A stretch of 64,000 nucleotides of DNA from Callosobruchus maculatus (GCA_951848785.1 CATOUR010000029.1:5270001-5334000), one strand, 5' to 3'; positions 52,346-63,300 are shown, counted from the stretch's first letter. Notes: generated from the sequence alone by a model not told the origin. Numbers and translations: made by a program.

Positions 52346-55117
52346 TTATCTCCTTCCTGAATAAATTGGGACTTCTTTCAAATTGCCTGGCAGTTTGTTG
52401 TAGGCCTTAATTGCCATGAACTTAGGGCATAATTCTGTTTTTGACAATCGATGTACTGGAATTTGAAGGAGATGGGAGTTTCTAGTACCGTAAATATGAT
52501 GATCATTCAGGGTTCTGAATAGATGCTTGTTGTTTTTGGCATACATCAACAGATCATAGATATAAATACTGGTCAATGTCAGAATGCCAAGGCTCACAAA
52601 AATATCTCTGCAGCTAGTTCTTTTGTCTACCCTAGCGATAATTCTCACAGCCCTTTTCTGCATTATAAATATTCTGTTTGCTTCATGAGATGCACCCCAA
52701 GCCATTATTCCATATGATATTGTGGCATGGAAGTAAGCAAAATAATATACCAAAACAACTGATCTATCAGTCACATGTATTAACTGATTGATGCAGTATG
52801 ATATGGAGGCAAGCTTCTTGCAAACATAATCAACATGCATATCCCAGTTACAGTTTTGTGATACATGAATGCCAAGGAATTTCACTGTTTCAACCTGTCT
52901 AAGAGTAGTACTAAGGCTTCTTATCATGAGACTATTATCATAGTGGGTATGAGAGAATGAAAACTGTACAAATACCGATTTTGTCTCATTTAGTACAAGA
53001 CCACTATTTGTAAACCATTGATGTACATTTCTCAATTTAGTGGAAGCTGTTTTCACAAGATCTTCAGCATTATTAGCTACAGCTAGTAGAGATGTGTCAT
53101 CTGCATACATAACATATTTATCACTTTGGAAATCGTTAACAAATATTATATAAAGTAGTGGTCCTAAAATAGAGCCCTGGGGCACTCCAGTTTTACAGTC
53201 TAGTTCAGATGATTTATGTTTGCTAATTTCTACATAATGTTTTCTATTACTTAAATAACTTCTGAACCATAATAGTGGCAGACCTCTAACTCCATACCTA
53301 TCAAGTTTGTTGAGAAGCAGTTCATGATTTGCTAAATCAAATGCTTTACTCAAATCAATGAATATTCCTAGAGCTTTGTTGCCATTATCAAGAGATTCAT
53401 ATAACATGTTTATGAAAGTTGCTATAGCTTTATGCGTAGATAAGCCCTTAAGAAATCCGAATTGATTACTATTGAATAGTTTGTTTTTTAAGAAATAAGA
53501 TGTCAAGCAGTTTGCAGCATATTTTTCAAGAATTTTGGCAAATGGACTAATCAAAGAAATTGGTCTATAGTTATTAATGTCCTTACGTGAACCTGATTTA
53601 GGAACTGGAATTATCTTTGCCACTTTAAAAGCGTTTGGAAACTCGCCTACTTCCAGGGAATAATTAAGTAGGTATGTCAACGGTTTTACAATGCCAGAAG
53701 CACAGTTTTTGAGCAGATTGGCGCTGAAGCCATCATAACCTGTTGAGTTGGAACTTTTGAGATTTTTTATTAAGGCTAGCACTTCCTGTTCTACTGCTGG
53801 AGGAAAGAAAAAACTACTACATGTGTTTACTAATAACTGAATAGAATTAAGATCCTCTTTACTATTAAGGTTTTTAGTCGTATCCGAAAAATGATTATTA
53901 AAAGCTTCTGCAACTAAGTGTGGCTCCTTAATAACATCATTTCCATTTTCTAGGATTATTTCGTTATCCTTTGATCTCTTATCTTGTTTGATAATATTCC
54001 AAACAGCTTTAGATTTGTTGGTTGCCATCAATATAACATCTCTGTTGTACATTTTTTTCGCTTTTTTAAGCAGGGTGCGGTAGAGTCTTTTATATTGCTT
54101 ATAGTAAATTTTCAACTCATTGCTATGTTTTGTTAGATGAAATAAATTTTTCAGATTCTCACCGGAAACTATAAGACCTTTAGTTAACCATGGCTTTCGT
54201 ACATTTGTACTTGAGAATTTACGTTTAGATTTTAAAGGAAATGCTAAATCATAGTGATGGCAGAAAACTTTAAAGAAATTAGCGAACTTTAGATTGATGT
54301 CACTTGCTGTAAAAACATCAGACCAGGTTTCCTGTTCTAGAAGCATGTTGAAGTATTTGATATTATCTTTATTATTAAGTTGTCTGTAATAATTAATGCA
54401 TACTTTAGGTGTGGCGCTTTCAGTACTTTTGTAATTGATCCTTATAATTTGTGCGAAATGATCACTGATATTTCCGTCTACTACGAAACTCTCATAAAAT
54501 TCCTCATCAAAATTCACACATATGTTGTCGATACAATTATCTTCCCTAGTTGGTGACATAATTGTAGGTTTCATTGCCCAAATACTGAAAAGATCTAGAA
54601 GAGAGTTCAGTCCAGTGTTTCGACTCAGAAAGTTTATATTAAAGTCACCGCAAATTACAATTTTATGGTTGTTGTATTTATTGCCTAATCGTGTGAGGGT
54701 ATCATCTAATCTTTCTAAAAATATCTTAAGATTACCTAATGGACTCCTATATACAGTTAAAACTAGTGTTTTTAAATCACTACAGTAAACAGCAACACAT
54801 TCAAAGTCTTTTTCCACTGAGGAGATAGATACATTTTCATAGCGAATACCCTTTCTAATGAATATACCTACACCACCATGTATGTAAGAACTTCTACAAT
54901 AAAAACTAGCCATTTCAAAGTTCTGTATCTGCAATGATAGACGTTGATCGTATTTGGCCCAATGCTCACTCACAGAAAAGATATCACAGTTTCTATTATC
55001 TAGGAGTATCTCTAATTCTAAAAGCTTATTAGATAGACTTTGAACATTTTGATGTAAAATATTAAGTAACTTATAATAATTGTTCTCTTTAATCTGGTTT
55101 ACCGAGGGTACGGGCAC
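52346..55117 (-). CDS. Retrotransposon endonuclease / reverse transcriptase
   Basis: An open frame of 923 codons with no in-frame ATG at its start (first codon GTG at 55117; the frame is open further upstream). Endonuclease blocks: LNILHQNVQSLSNKLLEL at about 18-35, VICGDFNINF near residue 157, ISDHFAQI near 225. RT blocks: NYRPISLISPFAKILEKY, GIFIDLSKAFDLANHELLL, GVPQGSILGPLLYIIFVND, and YADDT near residue 670. The C terminus ends SGRR, where a one-base shift near 52378 would restore FRKEIKKLLL and about 30 further codons. The enzyme should nick target DNA and reverse-transcribe the element RNA in place. The core appears intact; the shift and the missing start probably make this copy inactive. 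Confidence 0.9.
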   Translation of the reverse strand: MPVPSVNQIKENNYYKLLNILHQNVQSLSNKLLELEILLDNRNCDIFSVSEHWAKYDQRLSLQIQNFEMASFYCRSSYIHGGVGIFIRKGIRYENVSISSVEKDFECVAVYCSDLKTLVLTVYRSPLGNLKIFLERLDDTLTRLGNKYNNHKIVICGDFNINFLSRNTGLNSLLDLFSIWAMKPTIMSPTREDNCIDNICVNFDEEFYESFVVDGNISDHFAQIIRINYKSTESATPKVCINYYRQLNNKDNIKYFNMLLEQETWSDVFTASDINLKFANFFKVFCHHYDLAFPLKSKRKFSSTNVRKPWLTKGLIVSGENLKNLFHLTKHSNELKIYYKQYKRLYRTLLKKAKKMYNRDVILMATNKSKAVWNIIKQDKRSKDNEIILENGNDVIKEPHLVAEAFNNHFSDTTKNLNSKEDLNSIQLLVNTCSSFFFPPAVEQEVLALIKNLKSSNSTGYDGFSANLLKNCASGIVKPLTYLLNYSLEVGEFPNAFKVAKIIPVPKSGSRKDINNYRPISLISPFAKILEKYAANCLTSYFLKNKLFNSNQFGFLKGLSTHKAIATFINMLYESLDNGNKALGIFIDLSKAFDLANHELLLNKLDRYGVRGLPLLWFRSYLSNRKHYVEISKHKSSELDCKTGVPQGSILGPLLYIIFVNDFQSDKYVMYADDTSLLAVANNAEDLVKTASTKLRNVHQWFTNSGLVLNETKSVFVQFSFSHTHYDNSLMIRSLSTTLRQVETVKFLGIHVSQNCNWDMHVDYVCKKLASISYCINQLIHVTDRSVVLVYYFAYFHATISYGIMAWGASHEANRIFIMQKRAVRIIARVDKRTSCRDIFVSLGILTLTSIYIYDLLMYAKNNKHLFRTLNDHHIYGTRNSHLLQIPVHRLSKTELCPKFMAIKAYNKLPGNLKEVPIYSGRR

Positions 55118-55479
55118 TATCGAGATCTCTTTTGCGGGTTCGCTGATTCTAAAAAATTAGATGTGCTCAACAAATTTGAGAGACTTTTCGATCTTGGTGA
55201 GATTACATCTTCTAAAGTATTCGTTAAATTGATTGCATTAGTCAATTCATTGTCAACAGAAACATTCTTACTTGCTAAGTCATTCGAGCTATCAATTGTC
55301 TTCAATACAATTTTTTTGGGATTGATGCAGAAATTTACCATAAATCTTGAACACAAGAACTTACAAAATATCCTAGGGCAAGTGATGTTGTCAAAGAAAT
55401 GAACTGACGCATTATAGTGCTTGAGTTGGAACTCATTTAATGCAGTTCTGATAATTTGCCCCATAGCGGCGTCCTCCAT
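55117..55479 (-). CDS. Retrotransposon N-terminal / ORF1-like remnant
   Basis: 120 codons from ATG at 55479, ending TAG at 55117. Contains FCKFLCSRFMVNFCINPKK, otherwise unrecognised. The next frame runs straight into the endonuclease frame (KEISIVPVPSVNQIKEN), so this could be the start of a single ORF broken by a shift near 55125, or the tail of ORF1. It lies directly upstream with no gap. Confidence 0.5.
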   Translation of the reverse strand: MEDAAMGQIIRTALNEFQLKHYNASVHFFDNITCPRIFCKFLCSRFMVNFCINPKKIVLKTIDSSNDLASKNVSVDNELTNAINLTNTLEDVISPRSKSLSNLLSTSNFLESANPQKRSR

Positions 55480-55599
55480 TATACTATATTTGCATGCGTT
55501 ATATGTATATAGTTGGTCTGTTCTGACAAAAATTAGTTGTTTGAATCAAGTTTGAATGTTTGGTGGTTATGGGTTGATGGTAATTGTAATAAACAATAG

Positions 55600-56030
55600 T
55601 TTTTCAGGTAAAGATATGTATAAAACGAAGTTTCCAGTCGCATTCTGTGTATATGTTTTGTGAGCCGCATAATACCTCAATGTGACAAGAACCATTTGTT
55701 CAGCAGTTACAGCACAGTTCCTGAAAAACAGTAGGATTACAAAATACTTTTGATTCATTACATGAACAAAGAAGTACTCGCCATTCTGTTGGAGACTTTA
55801 TTTGTGCTTTAACCTGGTTTATAACAAATGGAACACCTTGTTTAGAAAGTCGAAACCTTTGAATGAATTCATCGTCATTCCACGCCAAAAAAGATCAACT
55901 CTATCTCTGTATTTCTTTTGATGCCTTGCGTTTCTTAATATTTCTACTGCTTCAACGAAGTCCTCATGATCTTTTAGTTCCAGGAGATTTTCTCTGAGCT
56001 GCTGAGCAATTACGAACTTTAATTTACAAC
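55600..56030 (-). pseudogene. PIF/Harbinger nuclease N-terminal remnant
   Basis: Minus-strand frames: ELKDHEDFVEAVEILRNARH, then KYRDRVDLF; after a shift, AWNDDEFIQRFRLSKQGVPF; then TAEQMVLVTLRYYA. The DDEFI.RFRLSK...... and AEQ..L..LRYYA blocks are the N-terminal helices of Harbinger nucleases. It belongs to the element at 51742-56258; the catalytic part is lost. Confidence 0.75.
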
Positions 56031-56261
56031 AAATGATTTTGCAAAATTTTATCTAAATCAAATTATTAAATTAGGCTACGGCACATTAGGTCCTTAGAAC
56101 TCGGTTTAAGCGCCCAAATTCGAGCGCTCAGCTGAACCTTAAAAATATAAATTAGTGAACCGAGCTTAGAGTTGAACTGACCTTGTACAACTGGACTTCC
56201 ATATTTGAACTGAGTTCAACCTTGAACTGTGCTTAAACTGAGACTGTACAACCGGGCCTAA

Positions 56262-57206
56262 GGCTTAGATATCTCTTCAAGCATTGCCTTGGCGCACATC
56301 GAGTGCATTCCATTCAAATGCAGTGCTTTTTTCAGAAATAGCAATAAGAATGTCTTGTCCTTCTCCTTTTTTCTAGTTGGACATACTGAATCTACTGAAT
56401 ATACGGTGACATTGTTCTAATTCATCCTCCGCACCAGAAACCAAACTGTCTTCAATTTTCAAAATTCATCATTCACAATTTAATTCACCACATGTGCGAT
56501 ATGTATCTTGTTCGTAAAATAATTTTTTGCTGCGAACAGGTTTATTTTGGGCAAAAAATTGAAGAGCCATTTTTTGTTTAGAATGAAATAGGCTAGGGAA
56601 AGGGAATAAATTTTTAAATGTTAAACAAATTATAACACAAAAAGTTGCATTGGAAATAAATTTTAGGGGTTGCGTTTCCACCCCTTACAACAATAGGGTA
56701 AACCAAATAAGTTACTGGCTGTGTCTTTTTCATAGTAGAAAATGTCAGGTTAATTTCAATATTTTAACTTTTTTAGTGTTTGTGGAAAAAATTGTTAAAC
56801 AAATTTTATGTATTCCCTTTAAGGGGCTGTATCTTAGCAAAGGATGCTCCAATTAAGTTTCGTTGTATGAAAGATCCTATATTTTTTTCGACGAGGTACC
56901 CCCTTTAATGTTTTACACTTATTTAGTTACACCCTGTATAGGCGTAACTTTGAAGGAGGCCTAATTAGGCTTACTCTCCTTATACCTCCTTATACCTCAG
57001 CATGACTACGAAGAGAGTTTGAAAGGTGTTGCACCGAGGCTGATGATCGAGCACCGTACTGGTAATAGTGGTAATCAAAGCGACGCGACGTATTGAACGC
57101 AGCCCAAGGATAGAAGATGTTTTATGATTCAGCTCTTGTCAAAATCATTCTTGTCAGTTGTAATCGTTTTGTATGTTCTGTTGTATTTTTTGATTGTGGC
57201 CGTGGC
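56262..57206. other. Stretch without a recognised gene
   Basis: ACACCCTGTATA at about 56930 looks like a CAGGGTGT-type terminus with TA target, and the preceding 300 bases resemble a dispersed repeat, but the other end was not found. Otherwise no coding signal. Confidence 0.4.
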
Positions 57207-57679
57207 CAGTGTTACCAGATTTAGCAGAATTCTGCGATTTTAGCAGAATTAGGTCCAAATTTTAGGGTTTAGCAGATTGTCTCGCAGAATTGAAAATATA
57301 GCAGATTTTAGCAGAATTGTATTGTATCTCCGCAGCAAATTAGCAGGATTAGACATTAACAAATTATCTGCGTTTCACTTGGGTAGTCACGCCAGAAATG
57401 ATAAAAAACTCTACCATTCATAAATAATGTATGATTTCTTCTTGCTATGCTGGCAAATTTCAGTACAATTTAGGGGAATCGCCTATAAATAGATTCCGGA
57501 ACTGGGCGATCCTGTAGTACAGGAAATATTTCCTTGCGGTAAATATTTGCATTTAGCAACTCATTTGCTTTAATCAGACTGCCGCCTCCTCTCCATGAGG
57601 GCATACTTTTTAGAAGGTCTAAAAGGGATTTAAAATAATGTATTGACTCCGAATATAGGGAGCTTAAATTGAGTAAAGC

Positions 57680-58033
57680 GGTAGCCGATCTGTTAGAATC
57701 GGAAGGCAGTTCCAATCCTTCACCAATCAATACAGAAACATTTTGGGGTCACACATTTCTAAAATGAACAATGCTGATGGAACTAAAAAGTATCCGAATT
57801 TAGTTGTTTTTGCAAAGGCCATAATGATTCTGCCTACGTCAAATACGGCTTGTGAGCGCCTATTTTCACAAATGAATAATATTAAAACTGACCTGCGGAA
57901 CAAATTTAAAAATGAACATGTTGCTGCCATTTTACATATGAGACAGGCAGTAAAAGAACAGGGTGGATGTGTAAATTCTATTCCATCAAATAGTATGATA
58001 AGAGGCGCTCAAAGCCTCGACGGTTTTATATAA
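57680..58033 (+). pseudogene. hAT transposase C-terminal fragment
   Basis: KYPNLVVFAKAIMILPTSNT, then ACERLFSQMNNIKTDLRNKF, and HVAAILHMRQAVKE: the hAT C-terminal dimerisation domain (..LP.SNAACERLFS..N.IKT..RN......). A preceding frame (INTETFWG) is shifted. The upstream catalytic part is decayed or deleted. Confidence 0.85.
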
Positions 58034-58117
58034 AAATAAGGACACCATAGAAAAGTAGTTTATTATTTTGTGTGAATTGTTAATAAATATTTTACAATAA
58101 TATTCTTGTTTTTTATA

Positions 58118-58399
58118 CAAATATTCGGTTATCCTGTACTTTAGGGGCACCGCTTGAACCCACCTAAGGACCAATGGTTTGCGCTTGCGCAAGATTCAGA
58201 TATTCGCCAAACATCGAATATCGAATATGAACAATATCAATTAGACAAAAACGTGGCAACGACGTCTCCAAATTGGAGAGATCGGTCGTGCGCGAACGTC
58301 GGCGCAGAAGTGAGATAATGGCATAGTGATGGCATATGCATAATGGTCACATATTTTGGTGCGTGGTGCCCCTAAAGTGCAGGATAACCGAATATTCAT
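58118..58399. mobile_element. MITE nested inside the hAT element
   Basis: ATTCGGTTATCCTGTACTTT at 58121 is repeated inverted (AAAGTGCAGGATAACCGAAT) ending near 58393; both continue with AGGGGCACC / GGTGCCCCT. About 280 bp, no coding. Confidence 0.8.
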
Positions 58400-58544
58400 A
58401 CGAATAACTGACTTAATAAGTCAGCAGAATTTTGGCATAAAAAAAATAAAAGTTAGCAGATTTTAGCAGAATTTAAGCGAGCCGTTTAGCATATTGTTCA
58501 ATTTAAATCTGGTAACACTGGCCGTGGCGTTTTTCTTGATTTTT

Positions 58545-58663
58545 CGCAATCAGCCATTGCCATTGCTGATTTCGGTTTTCTAATTTTCAGTTTTCCTCCA
58601 CTCTACTACTTCCACTATTATTAAGCTAGATACTTCACACCGTACGCTTTACGCATCAAACTT
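58545..58663 (+). other. Probable 5' non-coding exon of Ars2
   Basis: Sequence ending ACGCATCAAACTT with a strong GTAAGTAA donor at 58664, 109 bases before the acceptor of the first coding exon. The start is not fixed; the hAT target-site duplicate ends at 58528. Confidence 0.5.
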
Positions 58664-58780
58664 GTAAGTAATAGTTTGAAGAAATTTATACAAGTAGGTT
58701 AGTTTTTTCTTAAAACGTCACGATACTAATGAAGCCGTTTGCTTTTACCTAAGCGAAATTTTCACTTTTTAGTCAGAAAG

Positions 58781-58902
58781 ATGGGTGATAGCGACGATGA
58801 ATACGATAGAAAGCGTAGAGATAAATTCCGCGGAGAGAGAGCAGAAGCCAGTTATAGGGGATCTGAGAGAGTAGCTAGACCGAGGGATGAATGGTCAGAA
58901 AG
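58781..58902 (+). CDS. Ars2: Serrate RNA effector molecule (Ars2/SRRT), first coding exon only
   Basis: After a TTTTTAG acceptor (58771-58772), ATG at 58781 opens MGDSDDEYDRKRRDKFRGER, then RPRDEWSER, ending at a GTACAG donor at 58903. This acidic-then-Arg-rich start is the characteristic N terminus of SRRT/Ars2. The protein links the nuclear cap-binding complex to microRNA processing, snRNA and histone mRNA 3' ends, and nuclear exosome targeting. Only 40 codons plus 2 nt are inside the window; no further exon was found up to 64000, so the intron is longer than 5 kb and houses a hAT transposon. Confidence 0.85.
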
Positions 58903-60236
58903 GTACAGTACTTTTTGATGAAAAAAAATATATATAATGTTCATAGTCATCTCTAGAAAACCTTGACCTACTGGGCTATAGCTTAAGGAGACTATGTAAT
59001 TAGTGTTATTATGTGTTCGTTTTCAGCATATTTTGTCTTTTACCAAATCTTTTTTGAGCACCTTGACAGCATTTAGGGGAAAACTCCCAAGACAAATCTT
59101 GAGGCTTGTATGTATTAAATGTGTGACAAAAAATGATATTTTTAGATTCAAGTAGTTGAAATATTTTGATATGTTCACATAGCTACCCTACAGGGAATAA
59201 CCCATTTTAAAAAAAGGTAACCAAAATAGAAGGTACTATATTATGTTGGAATTCGACATACTTAATTCAATATGGTAGATGAAACCTCCAAACAACAAAA
59301 TGTAAAAATTGTCAGTTTATTTTATGCTTAAATGCTGAGTTTTAATAACTCAAAAATTTCATTGCACATCACTGACCTATCAAAAAAAAAAAACATGCAT
59401 GCTGGAAAATAAATAGCTTAATAAAAAAAAATTGATAAAAATTAATTTGGAATTAGATACATTGTTTTCGAGCTGTTGCTGGAAGTAAATTTTGTTTTCT
59501 AAACCCCGTATCTTCTTAAGGACTTTTGTTTGTTGTACTATAGTCAAATGTGTATTATTCTTTTATGAAATTTATTCGGGACTAGAAAATAATTTTATAT
59601 ACAGTAGATATTTAAATGATTGCTATATCAAAAAATCTGTTTATCTAAATTAGTTGTTATTTTGACTCCATTATAATTACTTTATCACTTTGTCAAGAGT
59701 GTGTTTCTCAGTATTGATGTCTTATAATATCTTAAAGGGGTGACACACTTACGAACCTTAAGTATGCGGTTTTTAAGTTCGCGAACTTACTCGGCTCGAC
59801 ATGGTGACACACATGAAGCTGAAATCACTTATTTTGATAATTTTCCTGAATAAACAAAACGTTTAACAAACGCCAAACACAACAAGCGTTGCGCTAAATG
59901 TTCCCAAGAATATTTGTAAACATTATTTATTTTTGTGTCTACTCTGTTTACTCTACCTTAGGTACATGAAAACGCCAATTTCTCATAAGAGCCAATGTAA
60001 ACATTTCATTTTTTAATCATTAATAACTTTCTGAAATGATTGATAAGAAGTGTTGAATTATCTAGGGTAGATCCATATGTAATTAAACTTATCAAAACTG
60101 AAAAAAAAATTTCAACTACTAACCAATCTCGTGAATGAATATCCTTAACTGAGTTGCTCATTCTGAAACCTTAAAGGGGTAGTTTATCCTCCAGCTTAAT
60201 ACAGTTTTTTGTTGTTTTGCCAGTGAAGTATGATGA
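58903..60236. other. Ars2 intron sequence
   Basis: AT-rich, no exon recognised. A 16-bp palindrome TAAGTTCGCGAACTTA at 59774-59789 sits in GTGACACACTTACGAAC-type sequence that looks like the terminus of an inverted-repeat MITE; a second terminus was not found. Confidence 0.4.
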
Positions 60237-63200
60237 CAAGGGCGTACCCAGGATTTCAGTTAGGGGGGGGCAGGGGGCTGCTTAGTGCTTATACCTGTTT
60301 CGAAAATTGACTTTTATTCATTAACTTTTATGATGACACAAAACAAATATTATAAGTACATAATAATTATACTATACATTATGTATAATATATAATATTA
60401 TATATGTTTATTTTAATTTAACAGTAATCTTCTCGGATTTGCCGAAAATTTGTCTATGACAATCTTTTCAATAAACTCACTGTTGTCTTTTAAATAATTG
60501 CGATGTACGCTCATCAGACATAAACCCGTAAGCCTTTCTTCACCCATGGTGTTTCTTAGCCACGTTTTAACTCTTCGCAGCGTACTGAAGGACCGTTCTA
60601 CGGTCGCCGTGGTGCATGGGATAGTGCTTAAAATAATTAATGCCTTTCTGACAGCAGGGTAAAAAATGTTCGAATCTTTGAACAGATCAACTACTTCTAT
60701 GTCCTTTAATTGATCATCTGATAAAGCCTTCGTCACCCATAAATTATGCCAAAGGTTCAGTTCCCCGGTGATATCCAGGTTATAAAATTCTTGGAATGAT
60801 TCTGCGTTTTTGTGTAGGTCTGCAATGCTGGTTTTTGTCATATACAAGGGATGTAGCCTGCTTAAAGCAAACGCCGGAGTATTTTCTTGGGAGAATCGAA
60901 TATTCAATGATGAAATGAGTGAATCAATGTATGGTATTATCAGGGAACGCCGCCAATATTCGTTATCATTGTCTGATGGCGGATTACTTCTATGTGTTTG
61001 CTTATGAGCAAGACGTGGAACCGAAATTTCTATGTTCAAATCCATTGCAACAGCTCGTGCTTTTTGAAGTATTTCATTACTTATTCTATCAGGAAACTCG
61101 CGGTCATTTCTGAGAATGTCCTTGATATTTTTAATGTGTTTTCCTACCGAGATCATGTCGATCGATTTAGCTTGCAGTGCGTTAACTACTGGTTCTATAA
61201 CTGCTGAATATTTGGCTATTGTTTGTAGAGAAACAATAAACACTGGTTTTGTAACGGCTGAATGCAACTGATATGCAGATTTTCTGGTGGCATAATTTCC
61301 CTCTACAGATAGCGTTTCTAGAGATTTCACGAGCTCTGAAAAATGTTGAGAAAACTTTCTGATTGATTTATATTTTTCGGACCATCTCGTCTCACATAAT
61401 CGTGATAGGTTTGGAGCGTAGTTTCGACGTGTAGTCGATTCTCTGAAAAACGTTATAACATCCTTTACAGTGGCGACAGTATTTCTAATTTCTGGCACTG
61501 CGTTCGCATCATTCACAACAAGGTTGAGTTTGTGACTTGAGCAATGAAAATATAAAGCACGAGGATATTTTTTTCTCAAAATGGCTTGTACGCCACCCTC
61601 TTTTCCTGCCATTGTAGAACAGCCATCGAATCCAAACCCTACGCAATCTTCTTTGGAGAGGTTAGAACTAATTAAGAAATTGTCAATTGCTTCGGCGATT
61701 GCGGAAGCATTTTGTGCTTTTAGTTCAACGAACCCTACAAATTCTTCTCTGATTTTACTTTTGCTTTCGTCGTAGAACCGCACGCCTATTGACAGCTGTT
61801 CTTTCCCAGATACGTCTGCTGTTTCATCAGCTAAGATTGAGTAAGCCATGGTCTTCCGAACCTCACTAATTACATTCTCCTGAATAACTTCGCCACATAA
61901 ATTTATTAGTTCGTTTTGTATTCTTGGCGAAGTATAAATTGCATTTCGACGGCACTTTTCAAAGTGACTCTTTAATTTGTTGTCCCCTGAATCGATTCTC
62001 AACTTCAATAAATCTAATAAAACACCCTCATCTGCTTGTTTGCCCCTAAGAGGCATATCATGTGTACCGCAAAATACTATACAAGAAATAATTGATGACA
62101 ATATTTGTCTGTTTTCATCGATTGCTTTTTGGTGTCCACTTTGCAGTTGGATGTCTACAGGAACATTTTCAAGAAAATTTTTTGCAGCATTTGTCGCCGT
62201 TTGGTGAAGGTTGGTCGTTGCATGCTTTCGGCAGTCTTCATGCATATTTTTGAACTTTAAATATGGCCTGACCATAAACGATCCCAAAATTCCTCTCACA
62301 GTGCTAATGGGCGGAGGAAACAAAACACAATACTTACAAAGAGCACCTTTTAGTCGCTTGGAATATACTAGCCATGGTGAATATTGATCCAACCAAGCAT
62401 GATTAAATTTTCTTTTTAAATGGCTTGCATCACTTTCAAAATCGTAATTTCTGGGCGGGATCCAAGGATTTTGTAACAACTCCCTCTTCTTTTCCGTCGA
62501 TAGCTGGGTAGCCAATCCAACATAACGACCCAGATCATTTTCATGACAGCCATCGTCCACTATAATTTCAGGATCGACGTTGACGTCATAAGTTTGTTGG
62601 GATGTCGATGGAGAAGAATAGTCGGCAACAGATATATTAAGAGGTTCTACTGAAGAATTTGACGCTTGTCCAATGTTAGCATGCAATGATATTGGCATTA
62701 CATGAGTGGTTTTATCATGGTTGTCATTTTCATCGCTTCCACTGCTACTTCCCCGACCTTTTTTTCTTTTTTCGCGTGGCCTCCCTAAAAAATGGATACA
62801 CAGAATTACCCTTACAGTGTTTAGGCGGGTTGCATAGGACGAAAATCAAAGATCAAGTTTCACATTCTCTTGCATATGGTTTGAACGCCAAATAATCAAA
62901 ACTAGGTAAGTAATTTGAAATAATACACTTGTTGTGACGTTAGAGAAAAGGGATTTTGTTGTCGGTATGATCTTATTAATAAATCCAAAATATTGCAAGG
63001 ATCTTTCTTTTATGTTTTTTTTTAACTTTTTTATCACAAAATATTCACAAATGTTATTTTAGCTATTATAACAAAACCACGTGTTGTAATTAATAAATTT
63101 AAATATTGTAAGTAATGCCTAAGATATACACTTACAAGAGAGTCATAGCCCCCCTTAAACAAATCAAATAATCATATTAAGTATGTACTTAAGTGTTTTG

Positions 63201-63300
63201 TTTTGACTCACCTCTTTCAAAGAATTTCCTGATATCCATTTGACGGAGTAATATTTCCAGTTGTTGCGCAGTAAACGTAAATCTCGTGTCTCCGCAACGA
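60237..63300 (-). mobile_element. hAT element encoding a ZMYM1-type transposase (right border unresolved)
   Basis: CAAGGGCGTACCCAGGATTT at 60237, near the 3' end of the gene, resembles hAT termini and the CAGGCACGTATCCAGGAT MITEs elsewhere in the window. The matching terminus beyond the 5' exon was not found up to 64000, so the element may be larger or one-sided. Confidence 0.6.
60413..63239 (-). CDS. ZMYM1-type hAT transposase, two exons, open throughout
   Basis: Exon 1 is 63239-63212 (MDIRKFFER plus one base, GTGAG donor); exon 2 is 62784-60413 after a TTTTTTAG acceptor. Joined, they give 799 codons, reading RGRPREKRKKGRG across the join. Order: Lys/Arg-rich N terminus; TTF-type zinc finger around LKGALCKYCVLFPP (about residue 155); DUF4371-like region; RNase H-like core with YSILADETADVSGKEQLS, VGFGFDGCSTMAGKEGG and YFHCSSHKLNLVVND; C-terminal dimerisation domain with PCTTATVERSFSTLRRVKTW and EERLTGLCLMSVHR. 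This is the hAT family called zinc finger MYM-type 1-like or 52-kDa repressor-like in insects. No stop or shift was seen. It could be an active transposase or a domesticated gene. It runs opposite to Ars2 and appears to lie in an Ars2 intron. Confidence 0.9.

Larger units (their letters stand above)
51899..55500 (-). mobile_element. Near full-length CR1/jockey-like non-LTR retrotransposon
   Basis: Read on the minus strand, it contains an ORF1-like remnant, a long endonuclease/RT frame, an approximately 400-base 3' region ending TCATCATTTTGATGATCC (a small hairpin), AATAAAG, and five TTGAC repeats (51899-51923) instead of poly(A). A 3' hairpin plus short tandem tail is typical of CR1-group elements. 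The 5' border is near 55500 and probably truncated. Confidence 0.8.
51742..56258. mobile_element. PIF/Harbinger element split by a nested non-LTR retrotransposon
   Basis: Left end GGCCCGGTTGTGCAGTCTCA at 51742; right end, inverted, GGCCCGGTTGTACAGTCTCA ending at 56258; both bordered by TAA (51739-51741, 56259-56261), the expected 3-bp target. Similar GAACT/AGTTC words recur below both termini. Outside the nested retrotransposon, about 900 bases remain, including nuclease N-terminal coding on the minus strand. The nested layout dates the Harbinger insertion as older. Confidence 0.8.
57207..58520. mobile_element. hAT element with perfect 8-bp target duplication, just upstream of Ars2
   Basis: Ends CAGTGTTACCAGATTTA and, inverted, CAGTGTTACCAGATTTAA; flanks GCCGTGGC at 57199-57206 and 58521-58528 are identical. 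Multiple TTAGCAGAATT words occur subterminally on both sides. The interior has a plus-strand hAT C-terminal fragment and, at about 58118-58399, a MITE with TTCGGTTATCCTGTACTTTA ends. Confidence 0.92.
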
